Shown piece by piece: positions 8,175-17,681 of a stretch of 33,185 bases of DNA (the first letter of the stretch is position 1; each line of letters starts with the position of its first letter). The DNA is taken from assembly GCA_027011205.1 (NCBI GenBank), contig JALVAL010000149.1:1-33185 (forward strand). The letters are read 5' to 3'. The notes beneath the pieces were generated by a model, which did not search any database, was not told the origin of the DNA, and worked only from the letters and a program-made list of their open reading frames with translations. Position numbers and translations under genes: made by a program. This stretch comes from Gammaproteobacteria bacterium (GTDB lineage: Bacteria > Pseudomonadota > Gammaproteobacteria > GRL18).

Positions 8175-8344
8175 AGAGAGCAAAACTGACCCTTGAACAT
8201 ACCGAAGTAGAGGAAAATATTTCTGAATCGGTAGTGACCGAACAATCTGCTGCCTTGGCCAGCCGAGGCAACTTGGGCAAAATATTGCTGATGGCCGGAC
8301 TAACGATTGCTTCTCTGATCATCTTCAGGCAGAAAATTTTTTAA
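8171..8344 (+). CDS. Small single-TM protein coupled to ParA
   Basis: GTG start at 8171 overlaps the parA stop by 4 nt (GTGA), giving translational coupling. The 57-residue product has a charged, helical N-terminal half (KRAKLTLEHTEVEEN, then Ser/Ala/Glu-rich) and one hydrophobic helix near the C-terminus (LGKILLMAGLTIASLIIF), ending Arg-Gln-Lys-Ile-Phe. This is tail-anchored topology with the soluble part facing the cytoplasm, where it could touch ParA. It matches no named family I recognise; it is not a ribbon-helix-helix ParB substitute by eye. An alternative GTG sits one codon earlier. Confidence 0.6.
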   Translation: MKRAKLTLEHTEVEENISESVVTEQSAALASRGNLGKILLMAGLTIASLIIFRQKIF

Positions 8345-8467
8345 GCTCTAAAAATTTGAGGTATCTATTCGTTGCGCTAGTCGCTTGCTCAGATAACAAC
8401 TATAACGAATGGCCTGCCCCAGCCCTTTGGGTTATACTATTTATACGTATATTTAAGTGGTAAGTCG

Positions 8468-9604
8468 ATGGCATCGTTACAATCTAATAATCATTTTGTT
8501 AGCCTGGATAAAACTAACAGCAGTAGCAACGTAACCCCTTTACATACAGATAATGGGCATCAACATGTCGTTATTATTGATGACCAAAAAACAGGGCGTG
8601 CCATTATAGAAGCCCTCATCAAAAAGATTTCCCCCAAAATAAGGTGTTATTCCTTTTCCGATCCCAGTGATGCGTTGGATTCATGTGAAAAGCACCCGCC
8701 TGATCTGCTCATCACTGATTACAGAATGCCGTCAATGAATGGTATCAGTGTCATCAAAAAATTCCGACAATTTAAGGGCTGCAAAATTATTCCCGTGGTG
8801 ATGGTAACCATCGTACATGACAGGGATGTAATGTACACAGCACTGGAAGCAGGTGCTACTGATTTTCTGATTAGACCATTTGATCACTATGAATGCCAGG
8901 CGCGTTGCAAAAATCTGCTGGATTTATATAAATACCAGAAAGCCAGCCTCAAACGCGCAAAGCTATTGGAGTACCGTGTTACTCAGGCGACAGAAGATAT
9001 CAAAAGCAGGGAGGCAGATGCATTAATTTGCCTTGCCAGAGCCGGGGAGTTCCGCGATGATAATACGGGAAAGCATATTTTCCGCATGGCGAGATATTCC
9101 ATGCAGATTGCCAGAGAACTCGGTTTAGATAATGACCGCTGCAATCACATCTGGCGTGCAGCTCCCATGCATGATATCGGCAAGATAGGTATTCCGGACA
9201 ATATTCTGCTTAAACCAGGAGCTTTAACCCCGTCAGAGCGTGAAATAATGGAAACGCATACGACTATCGGGCATGATATTCTGCAGGGCAGTAAATCGCC
9301 CTGTCTGAACCTGGGTGCTAAAATTGCATTGTCACATCATGAATGGTTTGATGGCACCGGGTATCCTCATGGACTAACAGGTCAGGAAATTCCCATCGAG
9401 GCCAGGATTGTTGCTGTCGCTGATGTATTGGATGCATTAACAACAAGTCGTCCCTACAAATCGAAGTGGTCAATGGAGGATAGTCTTGAACTTATTAAAA
9501 AAATGGCCGGAACCCAGTTTGACTCTGATTGTGTTAAGGCACTATTGTCAATAGAACAATCAATTCGCAATATATACAATGAATTGCATGATGTGCCCAC
9601 CTGA
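8468..9604 (+). CDS. rpfG: RpfG-type response regulator: REC + HD-GYP cyclic-di-GMP phosphodiesterase
   Basis: Output protein of DSF signalling: an N-terminal receiver domain controls an HD-GYP domain that hydrolyses c-di-GMP. The receiver (about 33-150) has the acidic pair Asp38-Asp39 and phospho-acceptor Asp84 in LLITDYRMP. The usual Lys is Arg136 (FLIRPFDHYE), as in RpfG-like receivers. A linker helix leads to HD-GYP (about 185-375): His235-Asp236 in MHDIGKIGIPD, then HHE (290-292) and DGTGYP (295-300), so all catalytic elements are present. About 30 unstructured residues precede the receiver. rpfC follows 18 nt downstream, so kinase and regulator are cotranscribed. Confidence 0.9.
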   Translation: MASLQSNNHFVSLDKTNSSSNVTPLHTDNGHQHVVIIDDQKTGRAIIEALIKKISPKIRCYSFSDPSDALDSCEKHPPDLLITDYRMPSMNGISVIKKFRQFKGCKIIPVVMVTIVHDRDVMYTALEAGATDFLIRPFDHYECQARCKNLLDLYKYQKASLKRAKLLEYRVTQATEDIKSREADALICLARAGEFRDDNTGKHIFRMARYSMQIARELGLDNDRCNHIWRAAPMHDIGKIGIPDNILLKPGALTPSEREIMETHTTIGHDILQGSKSPCLNLGAKIALSHHEWFDGTGYPHGLTGQEIPIEARIVAVADVLDALTTSRPYKSKWSMEDSLELIKKMAGTQFDSDCVKALLSIEQSIRNIYNELHDVPT

Positions 9605-9622
9605 GTTCCATCAGACATAAAA

Positions 9623-12193
9623 ATGCAAATACAAATAATAAAATACAGAAAAACTTTCCAGTTTGTCTGGGGAAGACTGAAGATGTGTGATGCTTCAGAA
9701 CGGGAACAGGCATTATTGCGCCTGGTATTGGTTCTGTTTATTGATGTTTATCTGCTGCTCACTCTGTTCAGCCAGAATTCTCCAGCTCAAAACCATGTGC
9801 TGTTTGCGATATGCGGCGGCTATTTATTGTTTTCTCTCTTGTATCTTAGTGCAATTGCCTTGCAACTCGATCACCTGAATATCCGGCGAGCTATCGGCAT
9901 GATAGCTGATTTGGGAATTAATACGCTTGTCATGTGGATGTACGGTGAGATAACTGCGCCATTCTATACCATGTACCTGTGGATCACCTTTGGCAATGGC
10001 TTTCGTTACGGCACTAAACATCTTTTTTATGCAATGGCAATCAGTCTGATTGGTTTTACACTGGTTGTGGGCTTTAATGAATACTGGCATCAGCATCTGG
10101 TGCTAGCTTCCGGGCTGTGGCTAGGCTTGCTTATATTGCCTTTGTACATATCAAGTTTGCTGAAACGACTGCATGCTGCAAAGAAGCATGCAGAAGAAAT
10201 GAGTCAGGAAAAAAGCCGCTTTCTAGCCAATATGAGTCACGAAATACGTACACCGCTCAATGGAGTAATCGGTATGAGTGCGTTGCTGGCTGATACCCCC
10301 CTGAACAATGAGCAGAAAGAAATTGCTGAAACCATACATGCCTCAGGTGAAACGCTTTTGTCGCTGATTGAGGAAATACTGGATATTTCAAAGATCGAAG
10401 CAGGTAAAATTGATGTATCTGAGATCGATGTGGATCTTTATGCATTGCTTAACAGCACCGTCAACATGCTTAGGCCATTAGCACAGCAAAGAACATTGAC
10501 GCTGGATCTGCAGATATCTTCCCAGGTGCCTGTTTACATTAGAACCGATCCGCAGCTGTTGCGCCAGATATTGATTAATCTTGTGAACAATGCCATCAAG
10601 TTTACCCATAGAGGTGGCGTAACCCTTAGCATATTTCCAGCTAATAAGGAGTGCACTGACAATTATGTACCGTTAAGGTTTGAAATAAAAGATACCGGGA
10701 TAGGCATTGCCAGTGACGATTTAGAGCGTATATTTGAAAGCTTTACTCAGGCTGATGAATCAACAACCCGTAATTATGGAGGGACTGGACTTGGTACAAC
10801 CATTACGCGCCAGCTTGTTGAATTAATGGGAGGTGAGATTGGTGTCAATAGTGAGTTAGGTGAAGGCAGTGAGTTCTGGTTTGAATTACCGGTTGCCCTG
10901 CAGTCACAAGCAGTTGAAGAAATGAGCCGGCTAAAGCTGAATAAGTCCCGCATTCTAATATTGACAACAGACGAACAGGTAGAAGAGCAGCTGCTATCAT
11001 GGTTAGGCGTATGGGAAGCAGACACCCGTGTTTGCACATCCACAGCAAGGGCCTTAGCTGCGCTCGTTAATGGCCATGAAGAGGATAAACCTTACCAGAT
11101 TTTAATTGTCGACAATGAAGCAAAGGTATCCAGCGTTCAGCTGGCAGAGGCCATTCGGTCTGAGGATATTTTACCGGAGCTATCCCTGATCCTTCTGTCA
11201 AATAAGCATGATAATGATTATGAAGAACGTATGCGTAATGCGGGCTTTGGCATGCTGTTGTTCAAACCGATAGATAAAACCTTTCTCTTTAATGCCTTAC
11301 ACGGTATCAGGCATCTCCCTGATGAAACGGAAAATGTGCCCGGTGTCGCCAGTTTTATCCATCATTTTGCCAAAGAAAAAATACAGCGTGAGAAAAAGGA
11401 GATTCTGCTGGCCGAGGATAATCCAACCAATCAGAAAGTTATTCGGAAAATCCTTGATAATGCAGGCCATCATGTTACCGTAGTTGACAACGGAGAAGCA
11501 GCACTGGATGTATTGGAAACCTGCCCCTTCGATTTAGCTATACTGGACATGCAGATGCCTGATTATGGCGGTATTGAGGTAATCAAAATTTATCGCGCAG
11601 TCAACATCAGTGGTGCTGAAATGCCATTTATGATTCTTACCGCTAATGCTACGGTGGAGGCAGCCAGGGAATGTAAAGATGCCGGCGTTGATTCCTACAT
11701 GACAAAACCAGTAAGGATTGGTGAGCTGCTGGATACTATTGATAAGTTAACGGCAAAACAGGAAGGGGAGCAGGAAAAAAACAGCAATAGTGATTATAGA
11801 CAGAGTTATTTTGCTGACGGGGGATATGTGCTGGATATTTTAACACTCAATGCTCTGGCTGAGCTGGACTCTGATCTGAACTTTCTGGAAAATCTTATTA
11901 CGGATTTTTTTGTGGACTCCGAGAAACTGTTTATTGCAATGGGTGAGGCTGTAGAGCAAGACAGTGCTACAGCTTACCGAGAGTGCGCACATGCACTGGA
12001 AGGCAATGCCGCAGGCATAGGCGCGCTGGCTTTACGAAAAGCCTGTGAAAGCAGTTCTGGTATCGGCAGTGAACAATTCAGGCGTACCGGACAGGTGCTT
12101 TATGCCAACACCATAAATGCTTACAATTTAACAAAAAAACACTTATCCCAATATCTGGAAAATAGAAAACAGTCCGGCCATATTGGCTATTAA
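9623..12193 (+). CDS. rpfC: RpfC-type hybrid sensor histidine kinase (DSF receptor)
   Basis: Membrane sensor kinase, 856 residues. Five or six hydrophobic helices (about 30-180) form the DSF-sensing input, followed by HisKA with [15 protein letters not shown] (His206). The ATPase domain has N-box [16 protein letters not shown] and GGTGLGTTI, the last like Xanthomonas RpfC. A degenerate receiver follows (about 442-560; the acidic pocket reads TTDE but Asp497 and Lys548 remain). A full receiver (about 592-710) has Asp642 in LDMQMP and Lys695. The C-terminal Hpt has His790 in [12 protein letters not shown]. The extra degenerate receiver is notable. ATG 9623 has a weak ribosome site; an internal ATG at 9683 has a better one (GGGGAAG), but the N-terminal residues look family-like. 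Confidence 0.9.
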   Translation: MQIQIIKYRKTFQFVWGRLKMCDASEREQALLRLVLVLFIDVYLLLTLFSQNSPAQNHVLFAICGGYLLFSLLYLSAIALQLDHLNIRRAIGMIADLGINTLVMWMYGEITAPFYTMYLWITFGNGFRYGTKHLFYAMAISLIGFTLVVGFNEYWHQHLVLASGLWLGLLILPLYISSLLKRLHAAKKHAEEMSQEKSRFLANMSHEIRTPLNGVIGMSALLADTPLNNEQKEIAETIHASGETLLSLIEEILDISKIEAGKIDVSEIDVDLYALLNSTVNMLRPLAQQRTLTLDLQISSQVPVYIRTDPQLLRQILINLVNNAIKFTHRGGVTLSIFPANKECTDNYVPLRFEIKDTGIGIASDDLERIFESFTQADESTTRNYGGTGLGTTITRQLVELMGGEIGVNSELGEGSEFWFELPVALQSQAVEEMSRLKLNKSRILILTTDEQVEEQLLSWLGVWEADTRVCTSTARALAALVNGHEEDKPYQILIVDNEAKVSSVQLAEAIRSEDILPELSLILLSNKHDNDYEERMRNAGFGMLLFKPIDKTFLFNALHGIRHLPDETENVPGVASFIHHFAKEKIQREKKEILLAEDNPTNQKVIRKILDNAGHHVTVVDNGEAALDVLETCPFDLAILDMQMPDYGGIEVIKIYRAVNISGAEMPFMILTANATVEAARECKDAGVDSYMTKPVRIGELLDTIDKLTAKQEGEQEKNSNSDYRQSYFADGGYVLDILTLNALAELDSDLNFLENLITDFFVDSEKLFIAMGEAVEQDSATAYRECAHALEGNAAGIGALALRKACESSSGIGSEQFRRTGQVLYANTINAYNLTKKHLSQYLENRKQSGHIGY

Positions 12194-12200
12194 CCGGACT
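12171..12200. terminator. Bidirectional terminator between rpfC and rpfF
   Basis: AGTCCGG (12171-12177) and CCGGACT (12194-12200) form a 7-bp perfect stem around a 16-nt loop that contains the rpfC stop codon. T-rich sequence follows on the plus strand (TATTGTTTTC), and on the minus strand the run after the stem is GTTTTCTATTTT. It therefore suits both convergent genes. Confidence 0.7.
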
Positions 12201-12219
12201 TATTGTTTTCATTGTTTAG

Positions 12220-13107
12220 TTAAGCGACACACTGAGCGGTTACAGCAGGATGTTCCATCTTATCCAGCTTGTTCTGTGCACGTACCAGCCGGTCCATTTT
12301 TTTCAAATCTTTTTCAGTTAATTTCAGTGCAGCATCGGCCCAGATTTCAGTAATATCGATCAGTTCCTGATAAGGAACAGGATTTACCCGGCGTGCCACT
12401 TTGTGCATTGCACTGGTGCTGTTGCCCATACGCTTCTGGCGTTTTACATAATCATGTACTGCAGCAATTCCCTCACCATCATCACAGACAATATCGACAA
12501 TGCCCATTTCATACATCTGTTCAGCGCTATAGGTATTGCCAGACAGAATAATTCGTTCGGCCATCTTCGGGCCAACCTGGCGTGAAAGAAAGCTGTATGC
12601 CCCCATACCAGGAAACATGTTAAATAAGATCTCCGGCAACCCCATCTGAGCACTGCGTTCGGCAATAATAACATTTGACGATATGGCTGCCTCCATTCCC
12701 CCGCCCAGTGCCTTACCCTGAATCAGAGAGATTGTGGTAACAGGCAAGTCCATGGACGTATAGTTAGGATACAGAATATCGATGCACGCTTTACCATAAG
12801 CGGCCAGGCCATCACGATCGCTATTTTCAATTAGTCTCTTGAATAAATTAAGATCGCCACCTAGATTAAACACTGATGGGGTACGGGAGGCGACAACCAG
12901 ATATTTTGCAGACAGCTGCTTATTACGAATACGTGTGCTTGCCTCTTTTTGAAAATTACGCAAGTCAGAGAGCAATTCCGGAGTAAAACAGGGGCGATTT
13001 TCAGGATTCATGTAGTACCAGAGGATTTCCTGCTCTTCATCAAGTATCACATCAAGTTGATCGTATGTGCTGAAAGGTTGTTTTTGGAGAATATTCAAGT
13101 TAGACAT
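12220..13107 (-). CDS. rpfF: RpfF, DSF-family signal synthase (crotonase fold)
   Basis: Enoyl-CoA hydratase-like enzyme that makes cis-2-unsaturated fatty-acid signals from acyl-ACP. The 295-residue product carries QGKALGGGMEAA with Glu139 and GLPEILFNMFPGMGAYSF with Glu159. These correspond to Glu141 and Glu161 of Xanthomonas RpfF, with the same 20-residue spacing, and the FPGMGAYSF stretch is characteristic of RpfF rather than general crotonases. I start it at ATG 13107 (MSNLNIL) because AGAGGT lies just upstream; an in-frame extension to 13158 has no such site. It faces rpfG-rpfC convergently, the same arrangement as the rpf cluster of xanthomonads, without rpfB beside it. Confidence 0.92.
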   Translation of the reverse strand: MSNLNILQKQPFSTYDQLDVILDEEQEILWYYMNPENRPCFTPELLSDLRNFQKEASTRIRNKQLSAKYLVVASRTPSVFNLGGDLNLFKRLIENSDRDGLAAYGKACIDILYPNYTSMDLPVTTISLIQGKALGGGMEAAISSNVIIAERSAQMGLPEILFNMFPGMGAYSFLSRQVGPKMAERIILSGNTYSAEQMYEMGIVDIVCDDGEGIAAVHDYVKRQKRMGNSTSAMHKVARRVNPVPYQELIDITEIWADAALKLTEKDLKKMDRLVRAQNKLDKMEHPAVTAQCVA

Positions 13108-13540
13108 TTTCGTTACCTCTTTGAAGTTAACACATGGAAGTCTGTCCCGGAAAAACAACCGTAGCTAAAATAGATTTTTCAGTGTAGTTTCTCTCTTCTT
13201 AGACAGGCTCATTGTGGTGTTTAAAAATGTAAATAGAGATGGTGTAGCATCCTATATAACATATAACAAGGATAAACTAATTTGAAAAATAGTTAAGAAG
13301 TTATATCAAAGAAAATACAAATCAAACAAAGAAATTTAATGCCTGAATAACTTTTATTTTAATTTACTGAAAACCGGAATTATTTTTTAAATTTCAGGCA
13401 GCAGCATTGCTTTTCAGCTTATCGGTCATTGATCCAAATGGAACTCTACCCTGCCTGTAAGTCCCGCTAACGAGTGCTATTGTTTTACGATGTAAGCACG
13501 AAGGGAAACCGAGGGTCGAAAAGACAGCCTTTCCTCAACG
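13108..13540 (-). other. Long non-coding interval upstream of rpfF
   Basis: About 430 nt separate the rpfF start from the aminotransferase stop. The half next to rpfF is AT-rich and must hold the rpfF promoter; I cannot pick a -35/-10 pair with confidence. The half next to the aminotransferase (about 13395-13530) is GC-richer and structured. CAGGCAG (13395-13401) is inverted at 13451-13457 (CTGCCTG), and GTGCT at 13474-13478 pairs with AGCAC a little further on. I see no reading frame and no riboswitch consensus that I can name. It could hold the 3' end of the chaperone operon, an rpfF leader or a small RNA. Confidence 0.4.
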
Positions 13541-14749
13541 TTATTTAACAATTTCACGTATGGCCTGCGCAAGCTGATCCAGCTCTTCTTCGGTGTTGTA
13601 AAAACCGGTCGAAATCCTGGCAGGAGCAGGTAACTGGTGCTCTGGCTCAGGGCGGATCATAAAATTCCGCTTATTAAGAGCGGTGCACAGATCGGGCGGA
13701 TGCCAGCCATCGGCAAGAAATTCGATCATACCGGCCTCTTTGCCCCGGGGCGTGACGATCTGAATCCCTGGTATATCGCTGATCAGGGTTTGCATATGAC
13801 GAGCCAGACCCTGAATACGAGTGAATATCCACTCCATCCCTACCTGGTCCAGCAGATACTCCAGGGATTTCTGAAAGCCTAACAGGGTGGGCATATACAT
13901 AGCTGTAGCGAGCTGGTAGCGCGCGGCAAAGGGTGCCGGGACAACATAAGGGGACAGCATATCAAGGTCAGATCGCAGCTTGACCGAGGCAGGGCTGATA
14001 AATGTCGGGTCCAGCTCCGGGATCCTGTCTCTGGCAATATATAAAACGCCTATCCCTTCAGGGCCGCAAAGCCATTTGCGCCCAGCCATAGCGTAGAAAT
14101 CGATGCCCAGTTCGTGCATATTGACAGGAATTGCGCCCACAGCCTGTGCGCCATCTGCCAAAACATAGACATTATGAGCATGGCAGATTTCGATGAGCTT
14201 TTTGAGCGGGAAGGTAATGCCGGTTGAAGTTGATACATGGGATATTACCAATAACCGGGTTCGAGGCGTTATCGCCCTTGTTACTGCGGATATGAACTCT
14301 TCCTCATCATATTCTTCGCCGTATTTAACATTGACGTATTTCACAACAATGCCATAACGAGATTTGATTAAAGCCAGTGGCGCCAGGGAGGCGACATGTT
14401 CCAGGCTGGTGGTAACTACCTCATCACCCGCTTGCATGCGCAGCCCCCACAGGACAATATTCAAGGCCTCAGTGGTGCTATGGGTCAGAGCAATTTCATT
14501 ATAGGATGCGCCTACAATGCGGGCCAGAAGATTTCTGGTGGTATCCATTTCAGCGTAAAGCTCTTCGATAAACGGTAAATATCTGCCCTGCATAAACTCT
14601 TTTTCTGCTTCTGCCTTCATCGCATCTGCCGCCATCTTCGGCAGTGGGCCGTTAGTTCCCGTATTCAGGTAGTGAACTGCAGTTGTTGCTGGCATTTGTT
14701 CGCGTATTGCCTGCAGTTTTTCTTTATCTTCATTTAACTTAATCATCAT
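13541..14749 (-). CDS. Class V aminotransferase-fold PLP enzyme
   Basis: PLP enzyme of the aspartate-aminotransferase fold, class V (cysteine desulfurase / isopenicillin N epimerase group), 402 residues. The Schiff-base Lys is Lys225 in AMAGRKWLCGPEG, the PLP-binding Asp is Asp199 in LADGAQAVG, and the ring-stacking His118 lies in SLEHVASL. The N-terminal YLNTGTNGPLP is typical of the epimerase/EgtE-like subgroup. The desulfurase Cys loop of IscS/SufS type is not evident, so sulfur transfer from cysteine is unproven. ATG 14749 or the next ATG at 14746 lies only 5 nt after the long Hsp70 gene, so it belongs to the chaperone operon. Its substrate is unknown. Confidence 0.8.
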   Translation of the reverse strand: MMIKLNEDKEKLQAIREQMPATTAVHYLNTGTNGPLPKMAADAMKAEAEKEFMQGRYLPFIEELYAEMDTTRNLLARIVGASYNEIALTHSTTEALNIVLWGLRMQAGDEVVTTSLEHVASLAPLALIKSRYGIVVKYVNVKYGEEYDEEEFISAVTRAITPRTRLLVISHVSTSTGITFPLKKLIEICHAHNVYVLADGAQAVGAIPVNMHELGIDFYAMAGRKWLCGPEGIGVLYIARDRIPELDPTFISPASVKLRSDLDMLSPYVVPAPFAARYQLATAMYMPTLLGFQKSLEYLLDQVGMEWIFTRIQGLARHMQTLISDIPGIQIVTPRGKEAGMIEFLADGWHPPDLCTALNKRNFMIRPEPEHQLPAPARISTGFYNTEEELDQLAQAIREIVK

Positions 14750-14754
14750 TATTA

Positions 14755-17622
14755 TTAACCTATAATTCGAAGCCCTGCAGGCAATGACTCACCAAATACT
14801 CGCTGCTGATCCTTCGCATCAAGTGCTGCAACCTGTTCAACCATGTTTATCCAGCTCACTACACACTTTGAATTAATCAGCTTATTGATTACCGATAACC
14901 TTACCGAATCATCAAGATCACGCTCTCGATCACCACTTTGTCGGGCTATCATGCTAGCGGCCAATGCAGCCTGTCTGTTTTTATTCCAGTCTTGCTCTAA
15001 TAAAAAATCAACCCATTTGCCTGCTACATCCTTAGGCACCACTTTATGGGCGCTGCCATGAAAAGGTACACGGCTTCCAATTCTTCCCAGAGCCCACCAT
15101 GAAGCATCAGGTTGTTTGCTTTTCTGCAATCGTTTTACTAACCAGCCGCCCACTTCTATTTTGCTCTCAACAGGTATATGCTCCAGCACGGCGACCAGCT
15201 GGACAATGTCTTCATATGATCTTGTTTTTAATTCCTTGGCTACTTTCTGGTTTCTCGCAGTAACCGGATTAATATATTTGGCCACATCCCTGTAAATTTT
15301 CTTTTGGGCATCTTCTGTTAATCCCCCGGCAACCCGGCGCCATAATATCCACCACTCTGACCAGGATTGCGACTCATTAGAATACTGAACACCCTGTTGA
15401 TAATTTTCCCATAAGGTATTCACCCGCCATTCGTCTAAAGCATATCCAAACCCTGGTCGAAGACAATAGCCTGTCAAATTGTTCCAGAGTCTCTCATGTC
15501 GATTAGAGCGTCGTCTTCCTTTGGCACCCTGAGATAACGCCTTTGCTAAAGAGCGTAATACTGGCGTATCCCACTGTGCTTTTTTGCCCAGCAATTTTTC
15601 CAGCTGAAAACGAAGATTTTTAACAGCATTTTTATCAACAGCTTTATTGCTTTGCCCGAATACGAGCGATATCTTTTCTACCGCCTGTGCAAAATTTTTG
15701 GGAAGTTCCTGTTCTGCAGATCCTTCACTGCCCTCGTTGTCATTGCTGGCAACAGGTGATCTTAGTTGAAATTCCAGTTCCCACGGCTGCTTGTGCTCCT
15801 TTGCCACACATTGCATTTGCAGTGTCCCCACCGCTGTCATATTCGCCACTACTTCCACAACAATTTCTTTTTTATGGCTCCCTGCTTTATCAAACACTGT
15901 GACTAAAGGAGGCAAAGTCACAAAGTTTTCGCTGTCTACGTCAATCAGCTGGCCTGGAGTATAGGCATTGTCAGATACTGTTGATATCAAATTAAAAGAA
16001 ACAGGCTGACCCAGTGTCAAGGAAAACTGCTTATCTTTTAATGCGATAGTTTCACCCTCAGAGGTTCCTTTTGGTAACACACATACGGCTTTTTTCCCGG
16101 TATTGCTTTTACTATCTACCAATAAAAAATAACTTCGAGCAGAGCCGCCTTCAATTTTTGTCTGCCAGCCCCGCCGGGCTAAGCCATAGGCAGATGCGCC
16201 ATAGGCAACGGCCTGATCCGGCCGATCATTATTAAGCACCGACAATGGTTGCTGTGACCGCTCCTGTGACCAATGTGCAAACAGTTCGAGTATTCTATCA
16301 ACGATTAATGGGCTATTAAAAACACCCCCGTTAAACAATATTGTGTCAGGGATCACAGGGGTTTTTGACTGCGTATCGACATCTTTCCCCAATGCTCTAG
16401 TACAGGCCATTTGATGGCGTTTGAGAAAGGAGGCAATGTGCTTGCTCACGGCCGGATCAGATGCATAATTCAAACCAAACTCAACAACTCCGGCTCGCCT
16501 TTGTTGCGGCATATCATCAAATGCGGTCAACGGAAAGAAACCGTCAATGACCATGTTGTGTACCTCAGACTTGAGCACCTGAGTTTTACGGGTGCCGCCA
16601 ATTAATTTAGAGCCACTGCCTAATACCGTAATAGTCGCTGTATCAGGCGCATTTGACGATAATAACCGTTCTTTTGCCTGGCGGCTTTGCTGAATAAGCT
16701 GGGAAAGTGCTGATGCGGTTAATTTCTTTCCGCCCTCTGTTACCTGCTTTTCTGCCTGATGGGCTATTGCTAAATCCACGTTATCGCCGCCTAGCATCAA
16801 GTGATCGCCAACAGCCACACGTTTCAAATTAATATCTTCATCATCAACCGAAACACTTATCAGGCTAAGATCGGTAGTACCGCCGCCTAAATCACATACC
16901 AGTATTAACCGGGTATCAGCCAGCCTTTGTGCCGCTGTGTCCTGATGTCGATACAACCAGTCATAGACAACCGCCTGAGGCTCTTCCAGTAACAACAGAT
17001 CGCTTAGACCTGCTAACTTTGCGGCTTCCAGGGTAAGTGATCGCGCTGCTTCATCGAAAGATGCAGGAATGGTAATAACTATTTCCTGTTTAGCAAGAGG
17101 ACTATCAGGAAAACGTTGATCCCATGCATAGCGTATATGAGAAAGGAAACTGGCACTTGCTACAACGGGTGATACCCTGGCTACACCCTCTGCGGCAGAC
17201 CACGGTAAAATCGCTGCCTGCCTGTCGACCGATGGATGAGAGAGCCAGCTTTTTGCGCTAACAACCCCCCTGCCATCAACTTTACTGTTCAGCTCCCTGG
17301 CCCAGTCTCCGATAATGGCCTCTGCTATATCACCCCTGAGTGGTTGTGCATCCTTTTTATGCTGCCAGGGCATTGCCGAATCTTCAGGTCTAATTTCACC
17401 GGCTGTAGGGTGATAACGAAAAGAAGGTAAATAAGGGCGGGCTGCAATTTCTCCCGCTGCTATCAATTGTTCAATTTCAAACAGCTCTATGACTGGCTGT
17501 TTTGAGAGCCTTGAGTTTTTTGCTGATTGCGCCAAAGTTAAATCACTATAAGTCACAACACAGTGTGTGGTGCCTAAATCGATGCCTACAATATAACTGG
17601 AGCCGCCTGCTTGCTTATTCAT
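14755..17622 (-). CDS. Long Hsp70 family protein with C-terminal DUF3731-like region
   Basis: Atypical DnaK-like chaperone of 955 residues. The N-terminal ATPase has phosphate-1 loop GIDLGTTHCVV (from residue 13), phosphate-2 loop CDLGGGTTDLSLI, the adenosine-site pattern in TILFNGGVF, and VITIPASFDEAAR. A beta-rich segment follows (about 490-620). The last 300 residues are not DnaK-like: an Arg/Trp-rich helical stretch with GRRRSNRHERLW, EWRVNTLW and WSEWWILWRR, as in the DUF3731 region attached to this Hsp70 subgroup. It lacks the EEVD tail and has no J-protein or GrpE nearby. It is second in order after the shorter Hsp70; a small hairpin (17646-17667) sits in the 59-nt gap. Client proteins are unknown. 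Confidence 0.85.
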   Translation of the reverse strand: MNKQAGGSSYIVGIDLGTTHCVVTYSDLTLAQSAKNSRLSKQPVIELFEIEQLIAAGEIAARPYLPSFRYHPTAGEIRPEDSAMPWQHKKDAQPLRGDIAEAIIGDWARELNSKVDGRGVVSAKSWLSHPSVDRQAAILPWSAAEGVARVSPVVASASFLSHIRYAWDQRFPDSPLAKQEIVITIPASFDEAARSLTLEAAKLAGLSDLLLLEEPQAVVYDWLYRHQDTAAQRLADTRLILVCDLGGGTTDLSLISVSVDDEDINLKRVAVGDHLMLGGDNVDLAIAHQAEKQVTEGGKKLTASALSQLIQQSRQAKERLLSSNAPDTATITVLGSGSKLIGGTRKTQVLKSEVHNMVIDGFFPLTAFDDMPQQRRAGVVEFGLNYASDPAVSKHIASFLKRHQMACTRALGKDVDTQSKTPVIPDTILFNGGVFNSPLIVDRILELFAHWSQERSQQPLSVLNNDRPDQAVAYGASAYGLARRGWQTKIEGGSARSYFLLVDSKSNTGKKAVCVLPKGTSEGETIALKDKQFSLTLGQPVSFNLISTVSDNAYTPGQLIDVDSENFVTLPPLVTVFDKAGSHKKEIVVEVVANMTAVGTLQMQCVAKEHKQPWELEFQLRSPVASNDNEGSEGSAEQELPKNFAQAVEKISLVFGQSNKAVDKNAVKNLRFQLEKLLGKKAQWDTPVLRSLAKALSQGAKGRRRSNRHERLWNNLTGYCLRPGFGYALDEWRVNTLWENYQQGVQYSNESQSWSEWWILWRRVAGGLTEDAQKKIYRDVAKYINPVTARNQKVAKELKTRSYEDIVQLVAVLEHIPVESKIEVGGWLVKRLQKSKQPDASWWALGRIGSRVPFHGSAHKVVPKDVAGKWVDFLLEQDWNKNRQAALAASMIARQSGDRERDLDDSVRLSVINKLINSKCVVSWINMVEQVAALDAKDQQRVFGESLPAGLRIIG

Positions 17623-17681
17623 TGTTACCCATTTATTTTCTATCAGTCATCATTTGCTGTCGATGACAATTAATCCTAATA

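Noticed and set aside
8366-8410. Inverted ATTCGTT / AACGAAT before rpfG
   Set aside because: Only 7 bp with a 30-nt loop and no T-run; could occur by chance.
13108-13158. N-terminal extension of RpfF
   Set aside because: No ribosome site for the upstream start, while AGAGGT precedes ATG 13107 and family length fits.
13454-13545. attC-like or riboswitch-like structure
   Set aside because: Core sites of an integron attC are not matched, there is no integrase, and no c-di-GMP or other riboswitch consensus can be aligned.
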